NCBI GenBank assembly: GCA_947371275.1 | Contig: CANBOV010000001.1 | Coordinates: 18,182-82,181 of the forward strand | DNA from: Flavobacteriaceae bacterium | Lineage (GTDB): Bacteria; Bacteroidota; Bacteroidia; Flavobacteriales; Flavobacteriaceae | Length of the DNA: 64,000 nucleotides | Direction: 5' to 3' | Shown here: in pieces, positions 41,319 through 50,983 of the stretch | Layout: every line of letters starts with the position of its first letter | How positions within the stretch are numbered: the stretch's first letter is position 1 | Notes under the pieces: generated by a model | Told to the model about the DNA's origin: nothing | Database searches by the model: none | What the model saw: the letters and a program-made list of their open reading frames with translations, nothing else | Translations under genes and position numbers: made by a program

Positions 41319-43862
41319 TTGAAAAATAGTATCACAAAAATATCATTATTTATTCTAACTGGACTAATTTTCTTTGGTTGCAACACTACAAAAAGGGTTC
41401 CCGACGGAAAAAACCTCTTAACCAAAAATGATATTTATGTAGATGGTAAAAAAGATAACAGTGAAGATATTTTTAATCAATTATATCAGAAACAAAACAC
41501 CTCTATTTTAGGGTATCATCTTCGACTCAATCTCTTTAATTTAGCTCGACCAAAATCAGATTCTTTGTTCAAAGCAAATATGATTAAACATCCTAATCGC
41601 TATTACCACAAAGCTAAATGGCTCTCAAAAAAGCAAGTGAAACGATTAGGCGAATCATTCCTATATTCTGGAATTGATGATTTTTTAAAGAGAACAGGGG
41701 AAGCACCTGTTATTTTAGATACTGCAAGTACAAGAAAATCGTTAAGACGCTTAAAATCTTATTACTTTAATAAAGGCTATTTTGACGTTACAACTAAATA
41801 TAAAATTGACAGTCTAGAACGCAAAAAAGTCAAATTAAAATACGATATTAGTAACGGAAAACCTTATATTTTAGATACTCTTAGTACAAGCATCTCTAGC
41901 CACCCTTTAGATTCAATTTACAAATTAAGAATATCAAATTCTCTGATACAAAAAGGAGAACAGTTTAACAAAAGTAAATTTGATGAAGAAAAAAATAGAA
42001 TCACTGAAGATTTTAGAAATAATGGAGCGTTCCGTTTTCAACAAAATTACATCACTTATAATCTAGACACCATAGTAAAAACACACAAGGTAAATGTTGA
42101 TTTACTTGTAGAGAATGAATCAATTCGAACTGAAGACAGTGTAAAATCAGCACCATTCGAATTATACAAGATTAGTAAAGTAAATATTTTCACCGATCAC
42201 AATCCAAGTAATCCCAATGCTAAAATTACCGATAGTATTACATACAAAGACTTCACGCTATATGGTGTCAACAAAATTAAATACCGTCCAAAAGCTATAA
42301 CCGACGGTATATTTGTAACCAAAGGAAATTATTATGCTGACACCAAAAATGCTTTAACATCAAAATACTTAAGTAATCTTAAAGTATTCAATTACCCTCT
42401 AATTCAATACATAGAAGATAAATCACAAAAAAACAGTTTAATAGCCAACATTTATTTGCCTCCAAGAGACAAATACACCTATGGAATTTCTAATGACTTT
42501 TCCCATTCTAATATCCAAGATTTCGGGATTACAGGGAATACATTTCTTGGTATTCGTAATGTATTTAATGGGGCCGAAACTTTTGACCTTGGTTTCAGAG
42601 GAAATATTGGATCCTCCAAAGACTTAGCCAATCCTCGCAACAATTTTTTCAACATTTCAGAAATTGGAGTTGATGCCAACCTGAATTTCCCAAGATTATT
42701 TCTGCCTTTTAAAACAGATAAAATAATACCCAAAACAATGATTCCGTTTTCAAAATTAAGCGTTGGGTATTCAAAACAAACCAATATTGGATTAGACAAA
42801 CAGAACTTTACTAGTTCACTTACCTACAATTGGACTCCAAAGAAAAACACCAATTTCAAATTTGAATTATTCAACATTCAATTTGTCAAAAACTTAAATC
42901 CTGGGAATTATTTCAACATCTATAAATCATCTTATAATACCTTAAATAGTATTGCACAAAACTATATCATTAATCCAAATTATTTAGATAATAACAATTT
43001 GATAATTGGAACTGGAACTACTGGATTTACACTAGATGCGCTTACTGGCAGTAATAATTTAAACTTATCCGCTAGCGATTTAAAATCGGTGCTGAGCATT
43101 GCTGAAAGACAAGTACGTCTGACCGAAAACAACTTAATTTTTGCTTCAAGTATTATCTACTCCAAAACCTCGCAAAAAGACCTTTTTGATAATAATTTTT
43201 ATGCATTTAAAACAAAATTAGAGTCTGCAGGAAATTTGTTGTCACTCTTTGCAAGAGCTGCTAGACAGCTAAAAAATCAAAATGGAGCCAATACCATATT
43301 TGATGTAGAATTTTCACAATACATTAAAACAGAATTTGAGTTCATAAAACATTGGGATTTAAGACGCAAAAAAGTATTAGCCTCCCGTGCATTTTTCGGA
43401 ATAGCAATTCCTTATGGCAATTCAAATAGCATTCCCTTCTCCCGAAGTTACTTTGCTGGGGGCTCCAACGACAATAGAGCGTGGCAATCCTACAGTTTAG
43501 GGCCAGGAGGCAGTAGTAGTATCCTAGATTTCAACGAAGCTAATATGAAGATAATGATGAGTACTGAATTGCGATTCAATATCTTCCAAAAACTGAATGG
43601 TGCGCTCTTTGTAGATGCTGGAAACATATGGAATGTGCTAGACAATACTACTTTTGAACCTTCAATTTTCAGCAACATCAAATCGTTAGAAAACATAGCA
43701 ATTGGTTCTGGTTACGGATTTCGATATGACTTTAATTTCTTTATCCTTCGATTCGATATGGGATTCAAAACATACAACCCCGCCAGAACCGAAGATAAAT
43801 GGTTCAAAGAAATGCGCTTTAACAAATCAGTTCTAAATATTGGTATAAATTACCCTTTCTAA
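41319..43862 (+). CDS. tamL: TamL, BamA/TamA-family outer-membrane lipoprotein
   Basis: This 847-residue protein begins with a lipoprotein signal (KNSITKISLFILTGLIFFGC), then POTRA-like repeats (about 100-350: LRRLKSYYFNKGYFDVTTKY, EEKNRITEDFRNNGAFRF), then an Omp85 barrel ending in VLNIGINYPF. SYFAGGSNDNRAWQSYSLGPGG matches the Omp85 RGF/R-W motif region. TamL works with TamB in envelope lipid or protein assembly; tamB is not next to it. No ATG is available before the signal peptide, so the start is TTG at 41319. Confidence 0.88.
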   Translation: MKNSITKISLFILTGLIFFGCNTTKRVPDGKNLLTKNDIYVDGKKDNSEDIFNQLYQKQNTSILGYHLRLNLFNLARPKSDSLFKANMIKHPNRYYHKAKWLSKKQVKRLGESFLYSGIDDFLKRTGEAPVILDTASTRKSLRRLKSYYFNKGYFDVTTKYKIDSLERKKVKLKYDISNGKPYILDTLSTSISSHPLDSIYKLRISNSLIQKGEQFNKSKFDEEKNRITEDFRNNGAFRFQQNYITYNLDTIVKTHKVNVDLLVENESIRTEDSVKSAPFELYKISKVNIFTDHNPSNPNAKITDSITYKDFTLYGVNKIKYRPKAITDGIFVTKGNYYADTKNALTSKYLSNLKVFNYPLIQYIEDKSQKNSLIANIYLPPRDKYTYGISNDFSHSNIQDFGITGNTFLGIRNVFNGAETFDLGFRGNIGSSKDLANPRNNFFNISEIGVDANLNFPRLFLPFKTDKIIPKTMIPFSKLSVGYSKQTNIGLDKQNFTSSLTYNWTPKKNTNFKFELFNIQFVKNLNPGNYFNIYKSSYNTLNSIAQNYIINPNYLDNNNLIIGTGTTGFTLDALTGSNNLNLSASDLKSVLSIAERQVRLTENNLIFASSIIYSKTSQKDLFDNNFYAFKTKLESAGNLLSLFARAARQLKNQNGANTIFDVEFSQYIKTEFEFIKHWDLRRKKVLASRAFFGIAIPYGNSNSIPFSRSYFAGGSNDNRAWQSYSLGPGGSSSILDFNEANMKIMMSTELRFNIFQKLNGALFVDAGNIWNVLDNTTFEPSIFSNIKSLENIAIGSGYGFRYDFNFFILRFDMGFKTYNPARTEDKWFKEMRFNKSVLNIGINYPF

Positions 43863-43875
43863 AATCAGAAATTAT

Positions 43876-43883
43876 TATTTTTG
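43876..43883 (+). promoter_or_regulatory. -7 element of fbaA
   Basis: TATTTTTG matches TAnnTTTG 30 bp before the ATG at 43913. No clear -33 element. Confidence 0.45.
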
Positions 43884-43912
43884 TACCCTTAACTTAAAAA
43901 CAACACAAAACA

Positions 43913-44980
43913 ATGGCTCACAATATTAAACCAGGAGTAGCTACGGGCGATGAAGTTCAAGCAATTTTTAGCTATGCTAAGGAAAAAGGATTTGCACTTC
44001 CTGCCGTAAATGTTATTGGCTCAAGTACTATCAATGGTGTTTTAGAAACCGCAGCAAAACTAAACGCTCCCGTTATTATCCAATTTTCTAATGGAGGAGC
44101 GGCTTATAATGCTGGAAAAGGTCTTTCAAATGCAGGTGAAAAAGCAGCAATCGCAGGTGGTGTAGCCGGCGCTAAACATATTCACACGTTAGCAGAAGCC
44201 TATGGAGCTGCTGTTATTTTACATACGGACCATTGTGCCAAAAAACTTTTACCATGGATTGATGGTTTGTTAGATGCATCAGAAAAACATTTTGCCGAAA
44301 CAGGCAAACCTCTTTTCTCTTCTCACATGATTGATTTATCAGAGGAGCCTATTGAAGAAAATATAGAAATCTGTAAAACCTATCTTGCGCGTATGAGTAA
44401 AATGGGAATGACGTTAGAAATCGAACTAGGCATAACAGGCGGGGAAGAAGATGGTGTTGACAACTCCGATGTCGACAGTTCTAAATTATATACCCAACCT
44501 TCTGAAGTGGCGTATGCCTATGAAGAATTAGCTAAAGTTTCCCCTAGATTTACCATTGCTGCATCGTTTGGAAATGTCCACGGAGTATACAAACCAGGAA
44601 ATGTAAAACTAACTCCAAAGATTTTGAAAAACTCACAAGAGTACGTTCAAAATAAATTCAACACCGGTCCTAATCCAGTTGATTTTGTTTTCCATGGAGG
44701 ATCTGGTTCAACATTAGAAGAAATTAGAGAAGCTATTTCTTATGGTGTTATCAAAATGAACATCGATACTGATTTACAATTTGCCTACACTGAGGGTATT
44801 CGTGATTATATGGTAAACAATATTGAATTCCTTAAAACGCAAATAGGAAATCCAGAAGGAGCAGATGCTCCTAACAAAAAACACTACGATCCAAGAAAAT
44901 GGATTAGAGAAGGCGAACTTACATTCAACAAAAGATTAGAACAAGCTTTTGCCGACTTAAACAATGTAAATACATTATAA
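43913..44980 (+). CDS. fbaA: Fructose-bisphosphate aldolase, class II
   Basis: This 355-residue zinc aldolase splits fructose-1,6-bisphosphate into DHAP and glyceraldehyde-3-phosphate. Zinc and substrate motifs are clear: VILHTDHCAKKLLPWIDGLLD (zinc His), LEIELGITGGEEDGVDNSD, AASFGNVHGVYKPGNVKL (zinc His) and VFHGGSGSTLEEIREAISYG. The long class IIA form matches the E. coli enzyme. After it comes a short heptad-repeat array and then accD. Confidence 0.97.
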   Translation: MAHNIKPGVATGDEVQAIFSYAKEKGFALPAVNVIGSSTINGVLETAAKLNAPVIIQFSNGGAAYNAGKGLSNAGEKAAIAGGVAGAKHIHTLAEAYGAAVILHTDHCAKKLLPWIDGLLDASEKHFAETGKPLFSSHMIDLSEEPIEENIEICKTYLARMSKMGMTLEIELGITGGEEDGVDNSDVDSSKLYTQPSEVAYAYEELAKVSPRFTIAASFGNVHGVYKPGNVKLTPKILKNSQEYVQNKFNTGPNPVDFVFHGGSGSTLEEIREAISYGVIKMNIDTDLQFAYTEGIRDYMVNNIEFLKTQIGNPEGADAPNKKHYDPRKWIREGELTFNKRLEQAFADLNNVNTL

Positions 44981-45015
44981 ATTTCAAATTACGAAATACG
45001 ATACAAGGCGTTCCT

Positions 45016-45043
45016 TAATTCGTAATTCATAATTCATAATTCA
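45016..45043. repeat. TAATTCA heptad repeat between fbaA and accD
   Basis: Four consecutive 7-bp units read TAATTCG, TAATTCA, TAATTCA, TAATTCA. Just upstream, ATTACGA and AATACGA (from about 44989) hint at degenerate units of the same period. Confidence 0.65.
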
Positions 45044-45052
45044 CTATTAATT

Positions 45053-45907
45053 ATGGCTTGGTTTAAAAGAACAGAAAAAGGGATTACCACCGCAACAGAA
45101 GATAAAAAAGATGTTCCGAAAGGACTTTGGTACAAATCACCAACAGGGAAAATAATTGACCAAGATGAATTGGCTAGAAATCTATGGGTAAGTCCTGAAG
45201 ATGATTTCCACGTTAGAATTGGCAGTAAAGAATACTTCGAAATCTTGTTTGACAACAATGAATTCAAAGAATTAGACGCCAAAATGACTTCCAAAGACCC
45301 CTTACATTTTGTTGACACCAAAAAATACGAAGACCGTCTAAAAGAAGCTATTGACAAAACAGGATTAAAAGACGCTGTACGTACTGGAGTAGGTAAATCA
45401 AAAGGTAATGATTTAGTAGTATGTTGCATGGATTTTGCTTTCATCGGAGGCTCAATGGGTGCCGTAGTCGGGGAAAAAATTGCCCGCGGAATTGATTATT
45501 CCATCAAAAACAGAATCCCATTTGTGATGATTTCTAAATCTGGAGGCGCACGTATGATGGAAGCGGCCTACTCTTTAATGCAGTTAGCCAAAACTTCGGC
45601 AAAATTAGCCCAATTAGCCGAAGCTAAAATCCCTTATATTTCATTATGTACTGACCCTACAACAGGAGGAACTACGGCTTCCTATGCGATGCTAGGAGAT
45701 ATCAATATCTCTGAACCAGGAGCATTGATTGGCTTTGCTGGCCCCAGAGTAGTGCGTGATACTACCGGAAAAGACTTGCCAGAAGGATTTCAAACTGCTG
45801 AGTTTGTACTTGACCATGGTTTTCTTGACTTCATTACCCCGCGTAAAGAACTAAAAGACAAAATCAACTTGTACATAGATTTAATATTAAACCAAGAGGT
45901 ACGCTAA
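45053..45907 (+). CDS. accD: Acetyl-CoA carboxylase carboxyltransferase, beta subunit, without zinc finger
   Basis: This 284-residue crotonase-fold subunit transfers the carboxyl group from biotin to acetyl-CoA. [54 protein letters not shown] and [25 protein letters not shown] are intact. The Cys4 zinc ribbon found at the N-terminus of E. coli AccD is missing: [13 protein letters not shown] and [15 protein letters not shown] stand where the two CxxC pairs should be, with no Cys in the first 100 residues. A zinc-free form seems usual in this phylum. A bidirectional terminator follows. Confidence 0.96.
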   Translation: MAWFKRTEKGITTATEDKKDVPKGLWYKSPTGKIIDQDELARNLWVSPEDDFHVRIGSKEYFEILFDNNEFKELDAKMTSKDPLHFVDTKKYEDRLKEAIDKTGLKDAVRTGVGKSKGNDLVVCCMDFAFIGGSMGAVVGEKIARGIDYSIKNRIPFVMISKSGGARMMEAAYSLMQLAKTSAKLAQLAEAKIPYISLCTDPTTGGTTASYAMLGDINISEPGALIGFAGPRVVRDTTGKDLPEGFQTAEFVLDHGFLDFITPRKELKDKINLYIDLILNQEVR

Positions 45908-45933
45908 GTTTAAAAACTTAATTCTTATAAATT

Positions 45934-45965
45934 AAAAGGCACAAGGTTCAAACTTTGTGCCTTTT
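45934..45965. terminator. Bidirectional terminator between accD and the ABC permease gene
   Basis: AAAAGGCACAA and TTGTGCCTTTT form a perfect 11-bp stem with a 10-nt loop. It lies between convergent genes. Confidence 0.88.
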
Positions 45966-46000
45966 AATTTTTATTAATAAATCAATTAATGTAAATAAAA

Positions 46001-47257
46001 TTATATCCCGCTTCGAATAGCTTCCACTGGATCTAACTTAGAAGCAGATATAGCAGGCAAGATACCTGAGATTAAACCAACCACCACAGACAATCCAGTA
46101 CCTATAAGCACATTGGTCATACTTAATACAAATTCAAAATCTAGTGCTTTTGACAACACTACAGCCAACAACCATACGATGATCAATCCTATAGCGCCAC
46201 CTATTAAACAAAGTATAATAGCTTCAAATAAAAACTGAAACAAAATGAACTTATTTTTAGCGCCCAATGATTTTTGAATTCCAATGAGATTCGTCCGCTC
46301 TTTAACCGAAACAAACATAATATTAGCAATACCAAATCCACCTACCAAAAAAGAAAAAAAGCTTATCATAATACCTCCCTTACGAACATTTCCCAATATC
46401 CCATCTATAAAATCTGTTAATCCAGAAAGCACATTAACAAAAAAGTTGTCGATATCCCCTTCCTTAACTCCCCGTAGATTACGCAACTTTTGCGAAATAT
46501 CGCCTTTGAGGGCAGCCATATCAATCCCCTTTTCAGGTTTAATTACAATTACAGGCAAAACTCTTGGATTATTATCACCATAAATGCGGCGTAAATAAGC
46601 CGAAGGAAAAAAAGCGGAAGTGTCATCACCACCTCCAATGTCTATACCCGAGCTCCCCTTCTTTTTCGTAACTCCAATCACCACAAACCGTTGTCCATAC
46701 ATACGAACGGTTTTCCCTAATGGTTCCATTTCACCAAAAAGATTCTTAGCAATATCATTTCCTAACACCACTACTTGCCTTCCTGAATTGGATTCTGATT
46801 CATTAAAAAACCGACCCTCTGAAAACTCCATGCGTTGGATGTCCACAAACTCGGAGGTTACAGCCACCATATTAACATTATCTGCCGTATTTGAGTCAAA
46901 GGATATGTTCTGACTAGAGGCAAAATACTGAAAACAGGAATTCTCTACGTGATCTATTGATCCTTTCAAATTTTGATATTCCTCGTAAGAAACATTGGGA
47001 AACTGTTCTCTTTTCCACCTGGGTACCTCAGTCGGTCCAAAAGATTGACTCGTTAGATAAATAGTATTTTTATCTAGCGTACTTAAATTCTTTTGAATTT
47101 TTTGATCCAAAGAGTCTACAGCAGCCAAAACCGCAATAATAGAAAAGATTCCAATAGTTACTCCCAACAAAGAAAGCATCGTGCGCAGTTTGTTGTTGCG
47201 CAAAGCATTCATTGCAAAAGCAAAACTTTCTTTCAACAGTCGGAAATATAATATCAT
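46001..47257 (-). CDS. MacB-like ABC transporter permease (FtsX family)
   Basis: This 418-residue protein has the MacB/FtsX topology: one N-terminal helix (LSLLGVTIGIFSIIAVLAAVDSL region), a large periplasmic MacB_PCD domain (about 45-280, with VVVLGNDIAKNLFGEMEPLGKTV), and three C-terminal helices (GGIMISFFSFLVGGFGIANIM, FEAIILCLIGGAIGLIIVWLLA, LIGTGLSVVVGLISGILPA), ending in DPVEAIR. It should couple to an ATPase encoded elsewhere. The substrate is unknown; it could be a lipoprotein, drug or peptide. Confidence 0.9.
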   Translation of the reverse strand: MILYFRLLKESFAFAMNALRNNKLRTMLSLLGVTIGIFSIIAVLAAVDSLDQKIQKNLSTLDKNTIYLTSQSFGPTEVPRWKREQFPNVSYEEYQNLKGSIDHVENSCFQYFASSQNISFDSNTADNVNMVAVTSEFVDIQRMEFSEGRFFNESESNSGRQVVVLGNDIAKNLFGEMEPLGKTVRMYGQRFVVIGVTKKKGSSGIDIGGGDDTSAFFPSAYLRRIYGDNNPRVLPVIVIKPEKGIDMAALKGDISQKLRNLRGVKEGDIDNFFVNVLSGLTDFIDGILGNVRKGGIMISFFSFLVGGFGIANIMFVSVKERTNLIGIQKSLGAKNKFILFQFLFEAIILCLIGGAIGLIIVWLLAVVLSKALDFEFVLSMTNVLIGTGLSVVVGLISGILPAISASKLDPVEAIRSGI

Positions 47258-47365
47258 TGTGCGTTTTTTTATAGTGGTAAATTTCCATAAAATTAATGGA
47301 AATCACTAGTGTTTTATGTTTAGACTTATTGGTGTCAAAAAATAAAATAATGTTACACGCTTCGC

Positions 47366-47396
47366 TTGAATTTTGCATTCAAAAAAACTACTTTTG
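47366..47396 (+). promoter_or_regulatory. Promoter of purH
   Basis: TTG (47366-47368), a 20-bp spacer and TACTTTTG (47389-47396) match the Bacteroidota consensus, giving a start near 47402 and a leader of about 40 nt. Confidence 0.65.
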
Positions 47397-47441
47397 TCCC
47401 CTTAAAACTATCGGTCTTTAAACAGCCAAAACTCACACAAC

Positions 47442-48968
47442 ATGACTACTACAAAAACAATCCAATCGGCACTAATTTCAGTCTTTTCAAAAGACGGACT
47501 AGAACCCATTGTTCGCAAACTTCACGAGCAAAATGTTACCCTGTATTCAACAGGCGGAACAGAAGAATTCATAAAAAACTTAGGAATACCTGTTGTTCCA
47601 GTGGAAGATGTTACCTCATACCCCTCAATTCTTGGCGGCCGAGTTAAAACGTTACACCCAAAAATTTTCGGAGGAATTCTAAACCGTCAAGACAATGATT
47701 CCGATGCAGCTCAAATGGAAGAATTTAACATCCCACAACTGGACTTAGTCATTGTTGACTTGTATCCATTTGAAAAAACTGTAGCCTCGGGAGCTAGTGA
47801 AGCCGATATCATTGAAAAAATTGATATTGGTGGAATTTCTCTAATTCGGGCTACCGCAAAAAACTTCAAAGACACCGTTATTGTAGCTTCTGTGAATGAA
47901 TATGCCACTCTATTAGAATTAATCTCTAATCAAAATGGCGCAACTACTATAGAACAAAGAAGACTTTTGGCAACCAAAGCATTCCATGTTTCCTCCCACT
48001 ATGATACTGCCATTTTTAATTATTTCAATGCCGAAGAAACGTATTTCAAAACCAGTATTGAGAATGGTCAAATTTTGCGCTATGGAGAAAACCCACATCA
48101 AAAAGGCTTTTTCTTCGGAGAATTTGACAACATGTTCACCAAACTTCACGGAAAAGAGCTATCCTACAACAACCTATTAGACGTTGATGCAGCTGTGAAT
48201 TTAATTTTAGAATTCAAACAAAATGACCCTACCTTCGCCATACTGAAACACAACAATGCTTGTGGATTAGCGACTAGAAAAACTATGAAAGACGCCTATT
48301 TGTCCGCGTTGGCAGGCGACCCTACCTCAGCTTTTGGAGGTGTTTTAATTGCCAATGGCAACATAGATGCGCCTACTGCAACTGAAATCAATAGTCTGTT
48401 CTGTGAAGTAGTCATTGCGCCTAGCTTTGACAAAGAGGCTATTGCCATTTTATCGGAAAAGAAAAACAGAATTATTTTAGTGCAACATGATGTAGCGTTA
48501 CCCAACAGTCAAGTAAGAACTTGTTTAAACGGACTTTTAGTGCAAGACCGAAACAATTCCACAGATACAAAAGAAGATTTGAAAGTAGTTACTGCTACCG
48601 CGCCATTAACTTCGGAAATAGATGATTTATTATTTGCATCAAAAATTTGTAAAAACACCAAATCAAACACCATTGTTTTTGCAAAAAACAGTACATTAGT
48701 AGCATCAGGAACCGGACAGACCTCTAGAGTAGATGCGTTAAAACAAGCCATCGAAAAAGCAAACGTTTTTGGCTTTGATTTGAAAGGAGCCGTGATGGCC
48801 AGCGACGCTTTCTTTCCGTTTCCCGATTGTGTAGAAATCGCTCATAATGCAGGAATTACAGCTGTAATTCAGCCAGGTGGCTCCATTAAAGATGAGTTGA
48901 GCATTAATTTTTGCAACGAAAATAAAGTTGCAATGGTATTTACAGGAACACGTCATTTTAAACATTAA
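47442..48968 (+). CDS. purH: Bifunctional AICAR formyltransferase / IMP cyclohydrolase
   Basis: This 508-residue protein performs the last two steps of IMP synthesis. The N-terminal IMP cyclohydrolase is visible in ISVFSKDGLEPIVRKL, LYSTGGTEEFIKNLG and GGRVKTLHPKIFGGIL. The C-terminal AICAR transformylase contains LRYGENPHQKGFFFG, ILKHNNACGLAT (catalytic Lys-His), AFGGVLIANG, MASDAFFPFPDCVEIAHNAGI and the closing VFTGTRHFKH. Length and order are normal. mreB begins 55 bp downstream with its own -7-like element, so the cell-shape operon may be partly independent. Confidence 0.97.
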   Translation: MTTTKTIQSALISVFSKDGLEPIVRKLHEQNVTLYSTGGTEEFIKNLGIPVVPVEDVTSYPSILGGRVKTLHPKIFGGILNRQDNDSDAAQMEEFNIPQLDLVIVDLYPFEKTVASGASEADIIEKIDIGGISLIRATAKNFKDTVIVASVNEYATLLELISNQNGATTIEQRRLLATKAFHVSSHYDTAIFNYFNAEETYFKTSIENGQILRYGENPHQKGFFFGEFDNMFTKLHGKELSYNNLLDVDAAVNLILEFKQNDPTFAILKHNNACGLATRKTMKDAYLSALAGDPTSAFGGVLIANGNIDAPTATEINSLFCEVVIAPSFDKEAIAILSEKKNRIILVQHDVALPNSQVRTCLNGLLVQDRNNSTDTKEDLKVVTATAPLTSEIDDLLFASKICKNTKSNTIVFAKNSTLVASGTGQTSRVDALKQAIEKANVFGFDLKGAVMASDAFFPFPDCVEIAHNAGITAVIQPGGSIKDELSINFCNENKVAMVFTGTRHFKH

Positions 48969-48974
48969 TTTGTT

Positions 48975-48982
48975 TAACTTTG
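48975..48982 (+). promoter_or_regulatory. -7 element upstream of mreB
   Basis: TAACTTTG matches TAnnTTTG and lies 41 bp before the mreB ATG, within the short purH-mreB gap. No clear -33 element. Confidence 0.4.
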
Positions 48983-49023
48983 TCCGTTAATTTTTTATAA
49001 ACATTTAAACCCTTAAAAAACTT

Positions 49024-50052
49024 ATGGGATTTTTTGATTTCATGACCGAGGATATAGCAATTGACCTTGGTACAGCAAACACTCTGATAATTCACAATGA
49101 TAAAGTTGTAATTGATAGCCCCTCAATTGTTGCTCGTGACCGTATATCGGGTAAAATCATCGCTGTTGGTAAGGAAGCCAACATGATGCAGGGTAAAACA
49201 CATGAAAACATTAAGACCATTAGACCTTTGAAAGATGGGGTAATTGCCGACTTTGATGCGTCTGAAAAAATGATCAGTATGTTCATCAAAAGCATTCCTG
49301 CTTTAAAGAAAAAAATGTTTACTCCTGCACTCAGAATGGTGGTTTGCATCCCTTCAGGAATTACCGAAGTAGAAATGCGTGCGGTAAAAGAATCATGTGA
49401 ACGTGTAAATGGTAAAGAAGTATATCTAATACATGAACCCATGGCAGCAGCTATTGGTATCGGCATCGACATCATGCAACCCAAAGGAAATATGATTGTG
49501 GATATAGGAGGAGGTACTACCGAAATCGCAGTTATTGCCTTAGGCGGAATAGTTTGTGACAAATCTGTTAAAATTGCTGGAGACGTTTTCACCAACGATA
49601 TCGTTTACTACATGAGAACGCAACATAATCTATTCGTCGGGGAAAGCACTGCAGAGAAAATTAAAATTACCATTGGTGCTGCAACGGATGATTTAGAAAC
49701 ACCTCCAGACGACATGTCAGTTCAAGGTCGCGATTTATTGACAGGAAAACCTAAACAAGTGGAAGTCTCGTACAGAGAAATCGCCAAAGCATTAGACAAA
49801 TCAATACAACGCATCGAAGATGCTATTATGGAAACATTATCACAAACTCCACCAGAATTAGCGGCCGATATTTACAATACAGGGATATACCTTGCCGGAG
49901 GCGGTTCTATGCTAAGAGGTTTAGATAAACGTATTTCTCAAAAAACAGATTTACCAGTATACATTGCCGAAGATCCATTAAGAGCCGTTGTACGCGGTAC
50001 TGGTATGGCGCTTAAAAACATACCTAAATTCAGAAGCATACTTATAAAGTAA
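49024..50052 (+). CDS. mreB: Rod-shape-determining protein MreB (bacterial actin)
   Basis: This 342-residue actin homologue forms membrane-associated filaments that guide side-wall synthesis. Actin-fold nucleotide motifs are DIAIDLGTANTLI (phosphate 1), IVDIGGGTTEIAVIALGG (phosphate 2) and YLAGGGSMLRGLDKRI (adenosine). GVIADFDASEKMISMFI and IHEPMAAAIGIG are typical of MreB. It is the first gene of mreB-mreC-mreD-pbp2-rodA, separated from mreC by about 100 bp with no recognisable signal. Confidence 0.98.
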   Translation: MGFFDFMTEDIAIDLGTANTLIIHNDKVVIDSPSIVARDRISGKIIAVGKEANMMQGKTHENIKTIRPLKDGVIADFDASEKMISMFIKSIPALKKKMFTPALRMVVCIPSGITEVEMRAVKESCERVNGKEVYLIHEPMAAAIGIGIDIMQPKGNMIVDIGGGTTEIAVIALGGIVCDKSVKIAGDVFTNDIVYYMRTQHNLFVGESTAEKIKITIGAATDDLETPPDDMSVQGRDLLTGKPKQVEVSYREIAKALDKSIQRIEDAIMETLSQTPPELAADIYNTGIYLAGGGSMLRGLDKRISQKTDLPVYIAEDPLRAVVRGTGMALKNIPKFRSILIK

Positions 50053-50155
50053 GTTCCAAATAAATAAATTCAGATTTCCATTTAGCCATAAAACACCCTG
50101 CTCTTGGAATTTGAGTATTGAGATTTGATTATTTAAAAAATTTTAATTTTTTACG

Positions 50156-50983
50156 ATGCAGCAAATTTTTAATTTCATACTTAAAAACAGTAATCGCTTA
50201 CTGTTTTTGCTGCTTTTAGTCATATCGCTTTCTCTTACGGTTCAATCCCATTCCTATCATAAGAGCAAAGTCATTAGTTCCGCGAATTTCTTCACTGGAG
50301 GTATCTATGAAAAAATAAATAATGTGAATGAATATTTTGGTCTTAAAGAACAAAATGAAGAACTTGCATTAGAAAACGCACGATTAAAATCGCTGCTATT
50401 CAACATAAAAGACACTACCAAAGCTCCTGAAATCGACAGCATCAAAGGGGTTAAAAAAACAGACATCATTGTCTCCAAAGTTATTCACAACTCATACAGC
50501 GTATACGAAAACTTCTTGACCATCAATAAAGGTGCTACTGCAGGGATCAAACCAAAAATGGGAGTTATCAATAGTGCCGGTATCGTTGGCATCATAGACA
50601 AAGCCTCTCAAAATTATGCAACGGTTATTAGCATCTTAAATATTGAATCAAAAATCAATGCCAAAATAAAGAAATCAAACCATTTTGGTTCCTTAGTTTG
50701 GAATGGTAAAAGTACTGGATTTGTTCAGCTAATAGATGTTCCTCGATTAGCGGGTGTTCGAAAGGGAGACACCATAGTAACAGGTGGAGAGTCCATCATC
50801 TTTCCAGAGAATATTGGTATTGGCACCATTGACAAAGTATACATAGACGATGTAACTCATTACTATACTCTAGACATCAAATTATTCAATGACATGACCA
50901 ATCTAGGCCATGTGTACATCATAAAAAATAAAGATGCAGAAGAGATTACCAACTTAGAAAATCAAAACAAAAAAGATGAATAG
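50156..50983 (+). CDS. mreC: Rod-shape-determining protein MreC
   Basis: This 275-residue bitopic protein links MreB to the periplasmic wall-synthesis enzymes. It has one N-terminal membrane helix (LLFLLLLVISLSLTVQS), a coiled coil (about 45-85: YFGLKEQNEELALENARLKSLL) and a periplasmic beta-rich domain (VINSAGIVGIIDKASQNYATV, FVQLIDVPRLAGVRKGDTIVTGG). It ends in a charged tail. It overlaps mreD by 8 bp. Confidence 0.95.
   Translation: MQQIFNFILKNSNRLLFLLLLVISLSLTVQSHSYHKSKVISSANFFTGGIYEKINNVNEYFGLKEQNEELALENARLKSLLFNIKDTTKAPEIDSIKGVKKTDIIVSKVIHNSYSVYENFLTINKGATAGIKPKMGVINSAGIVGIIDKASQNYATVISILNIESKINAKIKKSNHFGSLVWNGKSTGFVQLIDVPRLAGVRKGDTIVTGGESIIFPENIGIGTIDKVYIDDVTHYYTLDIKLFNDMTNLGHVYIIKNKDAEEITNLENQNKKDE

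Noticed and set aside
48509-48965. Antisense open frames across the purH C-terminal domain
   Set aside because: Shadows of a complete purH with all motifs intact.
49092-49595. 167-codon open frame antisense to mreB
   Set aside because: A shadow of a strongly conserved gene; its residues follow from mreB codon use.
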